Both the position numbers and the translations under genes were made by a program. Below are positions 12,701-25,928 of a DNA stretch of 64,000 nucleotides, one piece after another; position 1 is the stretch's first letter, and each line of letters begins with the position of its first letter. Source of the DNA: Mesaphorura yosii (lineage: Eukaryota; Arthropoda; Collembola; Poduromorpha; Tullbergiidae); the NCBI GenBank assembly GCA_009869945.1, contig WIXG01000290.1:36942-100941 (forward strand). The letters run 5' to 3'. The notes beneath the pieces were generated by a model. The model was not told the origin of the DNA. It did not search any database and was given only the letters and a program-made list of their open reading frames with translations.

Positions 12701-13550
12701 AGTAGCAAGTCACTGCTTCGTCGAGTTGGTGTTTGGTGTATCGTAAATATGGCCATTTTGGTGTAGCTGATCTGTGATAGGGCTTTGGGAAGCAACAGCT
12801 TGGCAGTTACAGGTGGAGGCGGTTGATGGAGGAGTACTTTGGCCGCGTTGCTTTCTTTGCTATGTTTTCTACTTCTATTTTACGCTATCTGCTATTGCTT
12901 TTACTCGGTTTCTTGGAATGAATGACAATCTGACTTAATTGCTAAGGTGCTTAATTGAGGTTGCTAGGAAGTTGTTGGGCGCTGAGCACACTCTTGAAGT
13001 TGAAGTCGTAGAGATGGACCGGATAGTTTGCTTTATGTTACAGCAAAGCCGTGAGGGAAATGAGTTTTGTAGATGCCAAACGTCGTGAGAAGAATTCTGG
13101 CACTTTCGATAGGCAGAAGAGTGAGGACGCCGTTCCACAAAAGGGCGTAGTCAAACGGAGTGTGTCCTTCTCGCGAGGCAGGCTGGGAAACGAGTGTACT
13201 CAATCTTAATCGGAACCTTTGCATGAATGAATGGCAGAAGAGTAAGAAATGAGTTTGATGTTCCCAAAATGGTGCTGCACTCCTCTGGCAATCTGGTGGG
13301 CTGAAATAACTTGCTTGCTCCAAACTAAACGGGACTCTTTGAGCAATTGATTACGTCGATTAATGACTGGGGGCTTGTGTCTGTGTAGCTTCCCGGTGGT
13401 TGCAGGCTGCATTTGGTAGTCATTTTGCTATCGAAATCTTGCTTTCTATATCTTGGAAGCGATTTCTCTTTCTTGTTCTTGTCGCTAATCTTATCTGTGT
13501 CTGGCAGGTCAATGGACGGGAAGAAACCAAAGAAGAAGGGACTCTTCTAA
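9719..13550 (+). CDS. Septin, SEPT7/peanut type
   Basis: GTP-binding filament-forming cytoskeletal protein used in cytokinesis and cortical organisation. Exons: 9719-9769, 9882-10155, 10252-10326, 10409-10515, 10577-10634, 10700-10742, 10814-11066, 11149-11338, 11421-11586, 12217-12352, 12437-12600, 13508-13550; 519 residues. Visible motifs: polybasic region with [16 protein letters not shown]1 P-loop GGSGLGKS; G3 DTPGFGD; G4 AKAD; septin unique element around [15 protein letters not shown]-terminal coiled coil from [10 protein letters not shown] to the end, closing in KKPKKKGLF. The coiled coil and the KKKG-x-F ending point to the SEPT7/peanut class. Intron 5 uses a GC donor (GTTG|GCAAGT). 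The last two introns before the C-terminal exons are long (630 and 907 nt) and could host alternative exons. A 3' UTR of up to ~690 nt ends at AATAAA 14217. Confidence 0.94.
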
Positions 13551-14216
13551 AATCCGTCACCAACCAAATCACCAATGCAAGTCTGAGAGCGGACAAGATA
13601 TTCCAACCAGCGTATTGCGTATTGTATTAATTATGTACAATTAAGCTATTATTAAGCATTTCTTTGTTCGTTCACCGTTCATCTTTTATTGAGTATTCGT
13701 GTTTTCTGAACTCCTCACCATTCACGAGTGAGGTGGTACTTAATCAACGACAAGAAACAACGAACGTTAATTCTCTGTTTACAGTTGGATAGTGTCGTCT
13801 TTCCAGTCTTTTACTATTACTGGAGTTTGTATCTTCGACCATTTCATTCGTACTTCTTATTCCAATTCTTAACTTTGATGTCTTCATTGCAATCAGACTA
13901 TGCAATAGATCGACTACTTCATGAAATTATGCATGCACGTAACCTTGACGTACTCTTCTTTCCAATTTGTTCGTCACTCGTACTCGTAATGACGCACAAA
14001 GTTGTGGTTACCTGTGAATATTTGAATTTGAATATGATGACAATGTCTGATAGGCTAAGGACTTTGGATTCGAGAAGTGGGTAGAGTAAGGCTTTTATAC
14101 ACTTTGTACATATTCTTGTATTTCTGCCAGTTGAACGAAAGTATTTATGATTGAATATCTTCAGGATCAAACCAAATTCACTACTCTCTTGGTCGATTCC
14201 TCTTAGAGCAATATGC

Positions 14217-14222
14217 AATAAA
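14217..14222 (+). terminator. Candidate poly(A) signal of septin
   Basis: AATAAA 667 nt after the septin stop. A second AATAAA on the same strand lies at 14304-14309. Both sit against the 3' end of convergent rhophilin. Confidence 0.5.
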
Positions 14223-14282
14223 TCAAGCTTATCTAGAAATCACAACTCGAAGCCATTTCATTTTCATCACCTCACCTTAGAA

Positions 14283-14288
14283 TTTATT
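14283..14288 (-). terminator. Poly(A) signal of rhophilin
   Basis: AATAAA on the minus strand, 43 nt after the rhophilin stop. It is interleaved with plus-strand AATAAA copies at 14217 and 14304, so the two transcripts probably overlap by tens of nucleotides. Confidence 0.5.
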
Positions 14289-14330
14289 GAGTCGAGAAGT
14301 TGCAATAAATAACAACTGAACAAGCTAAGG

Positions 14331-17300
14331 CTATCTGATGCTCGCGTTGGATTTGTAAATCCTGATGTCCTGCTCCTGCTCAGAAGACTTGGACCTCCGG
14401 AACAGCGACCTCGTCAGTTTCTTCATGGTTCCGTTGCTTGCTGGTTCCGGGCTCGCTTCTCCCTTTCTGTGCTTGTGTCTGCCCATGCTCCCACTGAAAA
14501 ACAAAGCAGAAGTTGACTTCACGAGATATCAACCACAAATAACACGAGTCAACTCACCCCGAGGAACTTCCCGACGAGCTTCGTGGCGTCGTGTAGGAAT
14601 TCGTCCCCAAACTGGCACTGCTGCTTGTCGAGTGCGGAGACAGACGACCTTTGTGGCTGGAAACCTGTTGATGCAGTCAGAAAAGTTAGCCTCTGACGTG
14701 AGTGAACAAGGATGGACTGAAGTCAGAAGTTCTCTAACCTTCGGGTCGAGCGGTGTGACCAGGCGGAGCGTGAGGGAGTCTCCCGCAGTTCGAACAATCG
14801 CCACGATATCTTCATGGGTCAGCCATCGGGCGTCGTCTCCAAAGATGCCGACAATAGCGTCTCCAGGTCTCACGCCGCCCACCTGCACAAATATCAGACG
14901 TGAGGGTAAAGACCCACGACCGACTGAGCCCCATGTCCGGCTCCCACACAAGCAAATTCGTCAAGCGCCCAAGTCGGGCCGCGTGCTTACCTCTGCCGGA
15001 GAGCCGTCTTCCTCGACGGAAGCGATGACGACTGGCGCGCTTCCCTTGACGCTTAGGCCGAATCCACCTCCTCTCCTGCGCAGTGTGACAGTGCGAGGCT
15101 GTGTCCACTGTCGCTTGGCGGAGAAGAAGGAGAGTGGACCCAAATCTCGGAAGGGGTCGTCGATCTGCGTCGTCAGATCAGGCGAACTGATTTCCATCTG
15201 GAACTTGGTGGCAGCTGAGAGACAATTAGAAAAACTTAGCCGAACGTTCCTTCACAAGCTGATTGATGTGTTTACCGATAAGTTGTGGAGGATCGAGGTA
15301 GTGGTCAAGCTCTTCAGGGTTCTGTATCTGTTTCCGCTCGCAGGCTGCGTAGAGGCGGTCCTTCATGGAGGAGAGGGTCGCCTGGAGTCCGGCCTTATTC
15401 CGGAGTTCCCTGTTGAGGCGTGCGTGTCTGGAGGCGTCCTCCAAGGTGGACATCGACTGCCGCAAGTGGCAGAAGCCGAGTGTCTGCGCGTTTTCCTTCG
15501 TGCTTGGCATTCTGACGTCTGTGGTTGTCGGGTCGTCCGACTCGGAGTAAAGGTACCGAAAAGTCTCCAGCGTCTCTTCTGAAATGCTCCCCGCGCTCAA
15601 GAGCAGCGTGGAGATGTAGTGATGGGCCACGCACTTGTACAGGTCCATCTTGACCTGCACCAACGAGGTCCACGCGGCAGGGATGAACTCCTTCAGTTCT
15701 TCGTGCGAGAAGAGGACTAGCACACGGGTGTACTCGTCCGAAATGAGCTGGGCCTCCTGGGCAAGTTCCACGAGTTTGATCTGCTCATCCCCATCGTGCA
15801 CGCCGTTCTCGAGCATCCTCGTGATGTCTATCCTGTCGACCATCGTCTGCTGCTTCTCAAAGTGACACTCCCTCGCCTGGGCCTGCATTGAAATTGTGTG
15901 AACTCGCCAATTCTGCCAGGGGAAAATGGGCGAGTGTTTGGCACTTACCAGGAGGAGCGCGGTGAGGGCGTCGAGGGTTGGCGAGGAGAGGTCGAAGGAG
16001 GGCGGGTGGGTGAAGTGGTCGCCGATGTAGCGGAGGGTGCCGGCTGCCCTCAGAAAATTGTCGATGGCCTCGTCGGCAGCTTCCAAGTTCATGTGCCGGT
16101 CCTGCTTGGAGCCAATCTGCGTGTAGAGCGCAGCCAAGTTGAAGAGTACACTCGCCTTCTCGAAGGCAACCGTCCGCTGAACACTCGACACTCCCATCAG
16201 CGCATCGTACCTGCGAAAGAGTGGACGACAAAAGATTACGAGAATCTCACTGGGTCACTGGTCACGGGCCAACGGAGCTGTGGACTGACCATTCGAAGTA
16301 GACGCCGATGTTTCTGTCTGCGGGAAAAAACCTTCTCTCGACGTAGTAGAGAACGCCCAGGTACCTCAACAGCAGCTGCACGCCGCTCTTGCTCCTTGCA
16401 GGCCGCCTCATCGCCTGTCTGAGCTCCATGAAGGAGCGAATTGCACCGTCAAACCCTTTGCCGTCTTCACTGTAGTGCTCCAGAATAAAGTCCTACACAG
16501 AGTCATGATTAAGTAACAAATATTTCGCACTGATTTTCAGAGAGCATGAGTGCGCACCTTGAACGACTCCCGGAAGTCAATGTCCCTAGTCTCCTTCAGA
16601 CCCAGTGGAATCATGGGCAGTGTCGAGTCGTGCCTGAAACGCAAACACTCAGTCAGTTGGCCGTCAAACTTCATTTATTCGGGTTGACAAAGACTTCTTA
16701 CCCTTGGCCCTGGTAAATTTCCAGGTTCGAGTTCAAAGCGTTCAGCTGCTCACGAAGTAGTTTCAGGTGGGAGTTGACGAAGCTCAGCTCCAGCGCTGCC
16801 GTCTCGCGAACAGCGCGATTGTTGGTAGCTCTGCACAAGAAGATACAGTGTGACGAGTTCAAATTTTCTCAACTGTTGGAACTTTGGGGCCTCTCTTCGG
16901 AGGTAGCTTACCTTAGCAGGTTCTCCGCGCCAGCTCGCAGACGCATGTCGCGATGAATTTCTCTGTTCAGTTGGGAACGACGCGACTGCTGACTTCCACG
17001 ACACGTCGCCCTGCAAGCGTCCGCACCCTGAAACACCAGCAACACGTTCTCAGCTCATTGCAATGCTTTTAGAATTGTTTCTTTTATTAGAAGGCTGATT
17101 TGTTTTAGACTCCAGACATTGAGTGATTGGATGCATTGCAATAATGGGGCGAATTGGGGCCCATCGGCCCATTAATGTCACGAGTCAAGGCGATCGAGGA
17201 TTTCTCATTCGCATTGCCACGCGTGGGACGGTAAAGCGCGTGAGAACACACGCCATTGAATTCTGAGTCTAACGACGGCGATGATGTAACGACAGTTCGA

Positions 17301-17638
17301 GGAATGCGTGAGTAGACACAATGCATGACTGATTCATGCTTGCCGTATCTTTCTACACTTCTTTTTAACAGCACGCTTGCGATTGTTGTGACCACGCCAT
17401 TTCTAACTACAAAAGGATATTCTGATCGTGAAATGGGCATTCGCATGAGAATGAGAATGTAGAGAATGTGGATGGGACAGTTGTTGGCCTTCAGCCTTTT
17501 CGTGGTCAGACCGCTGCATGCTGCACGGCTGCACCCACCATTCAGAAGCCAGAGACAGCGAAAGTGGCGGCTGAGCGCGTCCTGCCTCTGAAAGTGAAGG
17601 GACTGGAAACTTACTCTCAGCAGAGCGGACACCTCCAT
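14331..17638 (-). CDS. RHPN: Rhophilin (HR1, BRO1 and PDZ domains)
   Basis: Rho-GTP-binding scaffold. Exons in transcript order: 17638-17615, 17027-16912, 16830-16702, 16633-16558, 16492-16290, 16210-15949, 15882-15276, 15214-14991, 14882-14739, 14664-14558, 14493-14331; 684 residues, matching the ~690 of human RHPN2. In order: an 8-codon first exon; HR1 Rho-binding domain ([19 protein letters not shown] ... [14 protein letters not shown]); [14 protein letters not shown] and [14 protein letters not shown] opening the BRO1 domain, which continues through [23 protein letters not shown] domain around [20 protein letters not shown] and [11 protein letters not shown]; Ser-rich linker; and a basic tail ([10 protein letters not shown]). 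The tail differs from vertebrate rhophilins. Its frame is fixed by the phase-2 junction at 14558/14493. Confidence 0.93.
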
Positions 17639-19801
17639 GCTCACTGATCACAACTTCCGAAATCCAGAGGATCACACGGGGCAAAGACAAAATCTTGAAA
17701 GTTGATTAATCGGAGGTCTCTAGCTTTCTGACTTCTTCCGCACTGGTACAACTTGTTTCTTCTCACTTCACGAACTTCACTTTTAGGAAGTTAATAGTTA
17801 AGCACAGTTGAGAGTTGAGGTTGGAGATTTCAGGACGTCTGATGTGCACTGACGCAGCAAAAGGACGTACTCGGAAGCAGGAACTCAAAAACGCCGAATA
17901 TCACACACACTCTCTGGTACTTCTTGTTTCTCGATTCTTGCATTAGTCACTAGTTACACAAATAAATGCCAATGGCATGAAATCAGCGATGACACTATTT
18001 CTTGATGCTTGCATTACTCGTCCGTTACGAAACCACAAACAAATTGATTGTATTTACACCACACCCCGTGAATTCTTGGCATTCTGCAAGGTTGAACATG
18101 AACTCTTGGAACCATCCTGAAATAAGCAACATTTGATCAATATTTAGTCTCTACGCGCTCGGGACTTCAGCTTGACGAATTTTTTTTATCTAGCTCGCAT
18201 TTGAGTCTGGCCAGTCTGGAATTCGCAAACGAATTGCGGAAGGGAAGCGAGGTTTGCAGGTCATTGTCCCACATCGACGGACTCTTATCTTATCCTAGTG
18301 TCAATAGACTACGTCGTGCTCGTACTTTTGCGTAGCACATAACGTGCTTCTTGAAGCTCGATAACGGAAAGGCGAATTTCCATTCCTGATCTGTCAGAGA
18401 CCAGCGGAGCGAAATGAGGAATATGAAAAGGCGTTCTCCGCTTTCAGCAGTTCAACTGTTTCTACCCATAATTGTGATATGATTTTAAAGCTTATTAGTT
18501 TAGAGAATTTGTAACCTCATGCGCTTTGCTCGTCACAGACGCCTGACCATGTATGGCAGAACCACAATCCAGCCGGGCAATCACTTCCTGGCTCCTGTGC
18601 CGAAGATTTGATCGATATCACGCCAACATTCCCGGTTTGGGACTTTGATAGACTAACTTAACTCCAACTGCGCCAACTGACGAAAGAAGAAACAGAAGAT
18701 GTCTGTCCCTAACTTTAAATGTTTTGTGTGTGGCCAACTGACTTGAGCATTGTAGGTCGACTGATGCTCATCGTGGCACAATTAACTTGCGTCTCTTGCG
18801 AAACTGCAGGCTGAGTCAGGTACAATATGCACTCACATTTCAGGCCGTAGAAACTTCTGTAATTCTCTTTACGTTCAATTATTGCTCAATTGTGATTGTG
18901 TTGTTAACTTCCAACTCAGAGCGAGAGAAATCACCCGAGGGAGGGGGTGAGACGGAAAGGGGCACGAAACACACTTGCAGCCTGACTCGTCACTCAATTG
19001 CGTGTTTATGTGCTAACTGCAGCAGTACCACTAAGCAAGTGTTGTGCTCTCCACCTTGTTTACGAGTGCATTCATACAGTTTCAGGCCGATCGTGCCCCG
19101 AAGGAGGAAAAGAAAACGAAACGTTAAGTGCGGCGATTGAGATTGTTGAGCGAAAGATGAGACGCGTGCGTGACGCACACAGCACAACAGAGGTACAGAT
19201 GAGGCCTGTTGAACGCTGCTGAACTGAGGGCCTCATGTGCTTTTGAAACACTTGACAATTAGATTATGAAGGAAGTGCAAGCAGCGCAGCAAGAACATTT
19301 GCGGAAATCAGCCGATTGTGAAACGCAATTGACAATTGACTGCTTTGCACCCTGGCCTGGGCTGCTGAGGCGCTGATCGTGAACAACACAGTTCCGTGAT
19401 GCCTCTGTCCAAGAGGACAATTTATTAATCAACAATTTATTCGTAATTCAATAATTCTTATTGTCGCGTGAAGAAGAGAAGAGGTGGGTTTGAGCACTTT
19501 ATTATTGTAATTAGACACTTTGACATTCATCAAACAAATCAAACATGAATATCACAGGAAAGTGAACCGCGGAAGGAAGTGAGAATGAATAAGATGAAGA
19601 TTTTAATTAGGAGGAATTAGTAAGGATTAAAGCTGATATTTGAGATTAGAGTTTTACATTTTACGATAAAATTGTGAACGGCTGTACTTTTCATTTCCTT
19701 TGACAAGAGTTGAATCTACAGTCCTAGCAGCCTAGTTCAGTAGAAACAGGCAGATTGGCTCCGAATTGAAGAACTGAATGAGAGGCCAGTCTGCGAGGAG
19801 C
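17639..19801. other. Gene-free stretch between rhophilin and GPD2
   Basis: Holds the rhophilin 5' region and the GPD2 3' UTR. Three minus-strand AATAAA-type signals (19421, 19436, 19498) are candidate GPD2 poly(A) sites. Open frames here are short and lack codon structure or recognisable similarity. I see no RNA gene. Confidence 0.5.
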
Positions 19802-22800
19802 TCAGAGTCCTCCTCCGCTCCTCTCGACCGTGACTGGCCGGTGGTCTGCCCGCACGCGCTCCTCCTCCATCTCCGCCATCCGAGCGAAGCGCGAGTTGAC
19901 GACCGTGCCCGTCTTGATGGCTGACATCATCTGACATACCGAGCCGGGCATTAGATTCATTCCGAAACTCAAGGGTTGTTGCTTCTTACCGCGAGGTACT
20001 CGTCCAGCTCCACTTGTCCGTTCCTGTTGGTGTCGATTTCTCTCAGGATGTCGTGCAGAACTTCGCCAGAAATGTTTTCTCCTTGCCTCTGTCGGAACAA
20101 ATTCGAACGTGTTAACGTTAGAGTTCAGTGTCGGTTTATTGAGCATTGACGTTGAGTGGGAGCGTACCTGCATGCCTCTCCTCAGATCCGTGATGGAGAT
20201 GTAGCCCTTCCTTCCATCGTCCAGCGCGTCGAATCTCTTGGCGTACATTTCCTTCTCCTCCTTGCTGAGCATGTTAGTGGCCAGTGTGGCCGTCATCTCC
20301 TTTGTGGCACGGTTGATTCCTTGGCCCATCTCCGTACGGAGAAAGTCAAGAGCAAGCTGGTGCTGTCTCTGTAGAAGGAAATGCGACCATAGGCAAATCC
20401 TTATGGCAAACAGACGATTTTGGGTAGGGAAAGGAAGTCAAGAAGCCTTACCACTCGCTCAGCCTTGGACCACTTGAGCTCTTCAGCCTGACCAATTAAA
20501 TCATCAAAACCTCATTAATGCACTGGTGATGTGAACTGGCCTGTTTGATCCTTACCATGATATCGATAATTTGAGGCAGTGCTTCCTCCGCAGCTGAAAA
20601 AGGAAAAACCGGTCCATTCAGGCGGCCACATACCCTCAATTAGTTTGACTTCTAACCTTCGACGTTGAGGAAGGCGAGGCGAAGACGACGCGCGATGACG
20701 TCCACCGCGGTCCTGGCGTACTCCTTGATTGCATAGCGCACTTCGGCCCCGATATACGGAAACTCGCTGTGCAACTTCACTCCAACAACCGGCCACCGTT
20801 TGCCAGTTATACTCGCCATCTTTGCCACTGCAAACAGAGTTGCAAATCAGCTCACACGACGGCAGAATGAATGACTGTGCTTTCGTGCTCACCTGAGAAT
20901 GCTCTGTCCCCGTAAGTCTGTGCTAGGTGTTTGGCTACTTCTGACTCGAGGCCCATGTCCTGCACCAGACGAATGAAGAGCGTGGGGGAGTAGCCGTGCG
21001 CGCCCTCCAGCAAGAGCCCCTTCGTCTGGGACGGGTTCAGCGGCTTCAGCTTGCAAGCCTCGATCGCTGCGTCCAGTGTGTCGGCAGCCATCGACCGGTA
21101 CGTCGTCCACTTGCCGCCAGCTATCGTGACCAGACCCTGCTTGCTGACGTGGATGATGTGGTTGCGAGCGAGGGACTGCGTGTCTGGCTTGTTGGGGTCG
21201 GAGACCAGCGGTCGGATGCCGCACCACGCCGAGAGGACGTCCCCCCTTCGGACTTCCAGATCAGGGCTGAGGTAGTGCTTCACCTGACGACGGGAAGATG
21301 AACAGACCGGAGTGAATCAGGTCCAATCACGAAATGCAATTTAATTTTGGCGAGCCGTACCTCATTAAGGATAAATTGGATATTCTCCTCGGTGGGGGCC
21401 GGAGCGTGAGTGACTGCGCAGGGCGAGTCGGTGGTGCCCGCGATGGTCAGCTTCTGCCAGGGCAGGAAGAAGATGACTCGGCCGTCTGAGGTGCTGGGAT
21501 CCAGGAGCCCCATCTCCTCCGGACTGTAGTAGCCCGGCAAGACGATGTGCACTCCCGCGGAAGGAGCGCATATTTCTTTGGCATCGTGGTCGTCCATCTT
21601 CCGAATGGAGTCGGTGAACGGCCCTGTCGCGTTGATGATGCAGCTCGCCCGGACGTTGAACTCCTTCCCAGTGATCTCGTCCCTCACTTTGGCTCCCGTG
21701 ATTCGCATTATCCCCTCCTCGTCCTAGCAGATGTCAGACCTAATTAACGAATTGTGAGTGCGGGGTCCCGCTTGTTTGCGCTTACGCGTTCCCTGATGAG
21801 GTCGGTCACTCGCACGTGGTTGCAGATGGTGGCGCCCAGTCTTGTAGCCGTCAGTGCTATGCTGATGTTCATCCGCGCGTCGTTGTGCTGGCCTGAAAAA
21901 GGTACGCTTAATTTCGTAAATCCAGTAAGAGCTTAAGGAGGCTCTTACCGTCGTAATAAACAAGTGCCCCCACCAGCCTGTCCTTGCGGAGCATGGGAAA
22001 GTACTCCAGGGCCTTCTGTTTGCTTAAAACGTACGAGGACTTGACGCATTGCTTCCCTGCCACCAAGTCGTACATTTTGATGCCGAACCAGTAGTATGGC
22101 AGCTGCCAGTGCTTGTACACGGGCAGCATAATAGGGAGAGGAGATGATAAATGCGGCGCTATGGCCAGGAGATTCGCCCTGGCACAGAGATCAGTACACT
22201 AGTTGCAACTGCAAAAAATGTATGATTTGATTTCTAGTGTGGAGTTTACCTTTCATGCAGGGCCTCCTTTACCATTCTGTACTGTTCTGCACGGACAAGA
22301 GAACTGTTACTTTTCACGACCAAATGAAAATCAATAGACGGAGAAGTATATGAAGCGCTCACCTAAGTCCAATTGCATTATTGCTTTTTGCAAGTACCGC
22401 ACTCCTCCGTGGATCAGTTTCGTGCTCCGCGAGCTGGTGCCGCTTGAGAAGTCTTCAAGCTCTACCAAGGCCGTCTTCAACCCTGCAAAAGCAAATGGTG
22501 TACAGTGATCACTCCCACGAATTTCAGTGACTGGGGGGTAATATTACCCCTGCTGACTGAGTCCAAAGCGCAGCCGGCTCCAGTGGCCCCTCCGCCGATG
22601 ACGAGGACGTCAAAGGTGTCATCCTTCAGAGACTGCAGCTGAGCCTCCCGTGTGGGCAGCGGTCTCTTGGGCCTCAGATTCAGCTGATTGCTCTCAGCAG
22701 CGTTGATTGTCTGCATCAACAAAAAATCATTCTACTCCTACTAGCCTACCGCATTGATCAATCTGTAATTTTTCGAGCCAACTACTTTTACGTCGTTGAG

Positions 22801-22878
22801 GACCCAGCTCGTGGCGAAGCAGCCCCCGCCAATTGCAGCGCCCAGACCGAGGACGTAGCGCGCCTTATAGAAAGACAT
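19802..22878 (-). CDS. Gpd2: Mitochondrial FAD-dependent glycerol-3-phosphate dehydrogenase with EF-hands
   Basis: Inner-membrane enzyme of the glycerophosphate shuttle: oxidises sn-glycerol-3-phosphate to dihydroxyacetone phosphate and passes electrons to ubiquinone. Exons in transcript order: 22878-22792, 22710-22548, 22482-22363, 22286-22250, 22178-21949, 21892-21786, 21723-21361, 21283-20893, 20827-20657, 20593-20556, 20487-20452, 20368-20168, 20088-19990, 19930-19802; 723 residues versus 727 in human. Visible: N-terminal hydrophobic presequence-like stretch; FAD dinucleotide motif [68 protein letters not shown]. The C-terminal part has two EF-hands: the first loop ([12 protein letters not shown]) is degenerate, while the second ([12 protein letters not shown]) keeps all calcium ligands. 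The protein ends in SGGGL like other GPD2 enzymes. Start chosen because the exon opens directly after untranslated sequence and fits the family. Confidence 0.97.
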
Positions 22879-25800
22879 CGTCGCTTTCCTCTTCAATTAC
22901 CGTCCACGATCACTTCGTCCGAGCTCACTGCTACTGGCCAGACTGAGACCGCATGCCGATTTTCACTGTACAAAAGCACGCATGAACTTATTGACACACA
23001 CTAATTAAGACAACTGATAAGTAAGAGATGCGAATGTCCGCACGTACGCAGTCGACTGAAGACTGGCGAGGAGTGCTGCGAACCGACGAGAGCCGAGGTA
23101 GGAGAGACGTTCTGAGCTGTGACTTTATTCCGCACGAGCCAGAGCCCAACTTGGAAGTTGGCAGAGGCTCGGAAACATCAAGGTCGTAATCACGTTGCTA
23201 GTCCGAGTCTGCTCACATGGCTCTCTCAATAGCTACCTTATGACTGCTCTAAATAAATCCAGACTGTATCACAAGTGTATTTTAAGACATGCTATATACT
23301 CTCTGATGTTGGGTCGAGATGAGAGGATGACATTGACACGTACTTATGCGGACATCAAAACAAGTGACATGACGAGAGTACTGATTGTATTAGATGCAAT
23401 GCACCAAGCCAAGTCAACAGTCATGTCAGTCACGTGATTGTTGAAGTGCAACGCTAGATCGAAATTGCCTCATGAATCTAAACTAGACTGCAATTATGCA
23501 AATGTATCGTTACTACATATTAGTGAAGTGTTAGCGCCCAAATAAGCGAAAGCTTTCACACCAATGAGACAGCTTATCCAATTTTCTGGAACGCTACTAC
23601 ATAAAGTTCGTTTAACTATACATTGCGCTTTGTCATCTCGTCAATTTCGAATTGAACCGATGCCTCCAGCCAGCCGAGCTATACGTTGAACTATTGAATG
23701 AAACAAATGAAATGAAACCGAAAGTGAATGCAATTTGCCTTCTCCGTTCTTTACGAGTACTCGTACTCGTGTTCTCTGCGTTGCGTTGTTGGGCAGATTC
23801 GCACAGGACAGTGCGATCGGAGATTCCAAGGGATCTTTTCCGTCATGTGCTCTCGTTTCACTGCGCAACTGAATCCCGAACTGGGTTTTATGTACGCGCA
23901 GTACGCGTGAAGGCCATGACTCTGCTCTCACGTAGTAATTCATTCCCGACCGAGACCGAGCAAAATGTTCCAGAACACCGGTCGCCTACCAGCCAGCGAC
24001 TGTAGACTGCTGCCTGACTGCTTTGCACAACCACAGTCTGCTCTCTTTTACTCTTTTAATGGGTCTCTCAAATGAATGAGTGCATGTCGAACGGAAGCAG
24101 AGATCAAAGTCCTGCCAAGTCTGCACTCAGTCCCTTGCCTGCAACCCAATCGTGCTTCGAGCACGGAACGTGACAACCACATCGTCACTCCAATTGAGCC
24201 ACGCAGCCTGCATTGAAGTTACAAGTTCAGCCGGTCAGAATTGAGTGCCAAGTGCTTGTGGTTAAGTTAAAGGCGGCGGAGTCTTGTGTGCAGTGCACTC
24301 GCCTAAAATTGCATTTGCTAATTTTATTCCCCATCACCGTCAGTTGAGTGTGACAGATTGTAGCGACAAACATTTCGCGATGAGTGCACGTTGAACGCAA
24401 ATGTGAGCGCTGTCTCAATGGAACCTTGAATTAAATATTACCAATTGTATATGAGCTTTGCACGCAGAATGAATTTTGTGAGCCGGCATTTTCTTTGTTC
24501 GATCCGGTTGAAATTGGGACTTTGCTAAAGTTGGCTGTTCTTTCTTCTGAATGTATGCTGAAGCGGAAAGCTGACGCGAAATTTGTGGTGATAAAAAGTG
24601 GCGTGGTGGATGCTGTCATTTATTGTTCAGTCGAGGACTCTGCCAGGCTCGTGTAACAGAGAGCCGAGACAAGTTGCATTGTCGGAGTTTGTGCAGAGTC
24701 GCAAGGCGCAACAGTGCAGAGAGAGTGGCCTTCACCGTGCAGAGAGACTAGAACCAGACTCCGCACGTCAGCACCACCACTCTTCTGCTCCGTGTCCACA
24801 AAGTAGAGGAAACATTCGGCTGTAGAATTCCGCGAAATCAGCTCCTTAATTTTCAAAATGCTCAGTAACCATTTCCAGACACTTTGACAGCAAAAGCCAA
24901 TAGTGCAAGCTAAACCCTACTTTAGTGGCAGTTAAAGTCTGTTTATTGCTGCCCGATTCGGTTCAAACAGTCAATTTTGCAATTTTGATCCGGTAAAAAG
25001 GGTCATTCACGCAGTAGCTGAAAGAAGTCACCAGTCAGACCACAAAGGAATCTAATCACAGGAGTTGTGAAGTGTGGAGCTTGCAGTTAGCCTTTGTCAA
25101 ATTGCATTCGTGCCTGCCTGCCAAACATTCAGATTCGTTGGAATTCAAACACCCGGACTGCTGAGCTAAAGCTGAGTTAACTACTCCTTATTCCACCGAA
25201 ATGCTGTGACGGAAGACAAAGAACCTCGCTTCAGTCATTTGAGGATCAAGTCATAGGCAAGCCAGGTCAGCACAACGTCTCGGTTTCCTCATCTCGTTTA
25301 CATTTAACGTCCTCGTTAGTCATCTATCATCTTTTTATGTAGGCAGACTCTGCTTGTCCTGATGTGGTAGCTGGTTGTATGGAGTATACTTGTAATTCCA
25401 TTGTTTCTGTTCCGCAGTGGGCAGGCAGGCAAGGTAGTGAGCCAAACAGCAAGCTCCTGAGACGCCAGAGAAGCTAACACACTCAGCACTCGGTAAGTAA
25501 GAGAGCCGGAAGTTATAATCTCCACAGTCCAACTTTGTCACTCGTCCAGACTTCGCCGAGTACAAGTAACAGTGACCCCACATTTGATTTAGATTCAAGT
25601 CTAAATTTTTATGAAACCGTGCGGTCGGCTGGCCTCGGCAGCCTTTCGTCTCGCCTTGCCTCAATAAATTAACTGCAGTTGCAGTGTGTTGATTGTTGAG
25701 GTCGTGAGTCGATGACTCGCAAGTGTCGTGTTTATCTTTTGCACTCATTTTTTGTATTTTCTACGTCCCTTCTGTGTTCCTCCCGCTTTCAAGTATTATT

Positions 25801-25928
25801 CCATCCACCTCCTCACCGTCGTTGAATAGTTTGAAACCGGTTTCTACACTGCTGTTTACTCGAGTGCATGTGCGTCAGCATCCCTTCTTCGGGACCGGCG
25901 TGGTATCCAGCTTGAATTTCGGATAACA
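22879..25928. other. Intergenic region between divergent GPD2 and SLC4
   Basis: About 3 kb separating two head-to-head start codons. It should contain both promoters and 5' UTRs. I see no further coding exons, tRNA cloverleaf or long repeat. Short open frames at 23652-24005 and 25335-25748 have no recognisable product. Confidence 0.5.

Noticed and set aside
23652-24005. 117-codon open frame in the GPD2-SLC4 intergenic region
   Set aside because: No similarity to any family I know, competing frames of similar length on both strands, and no splice context.
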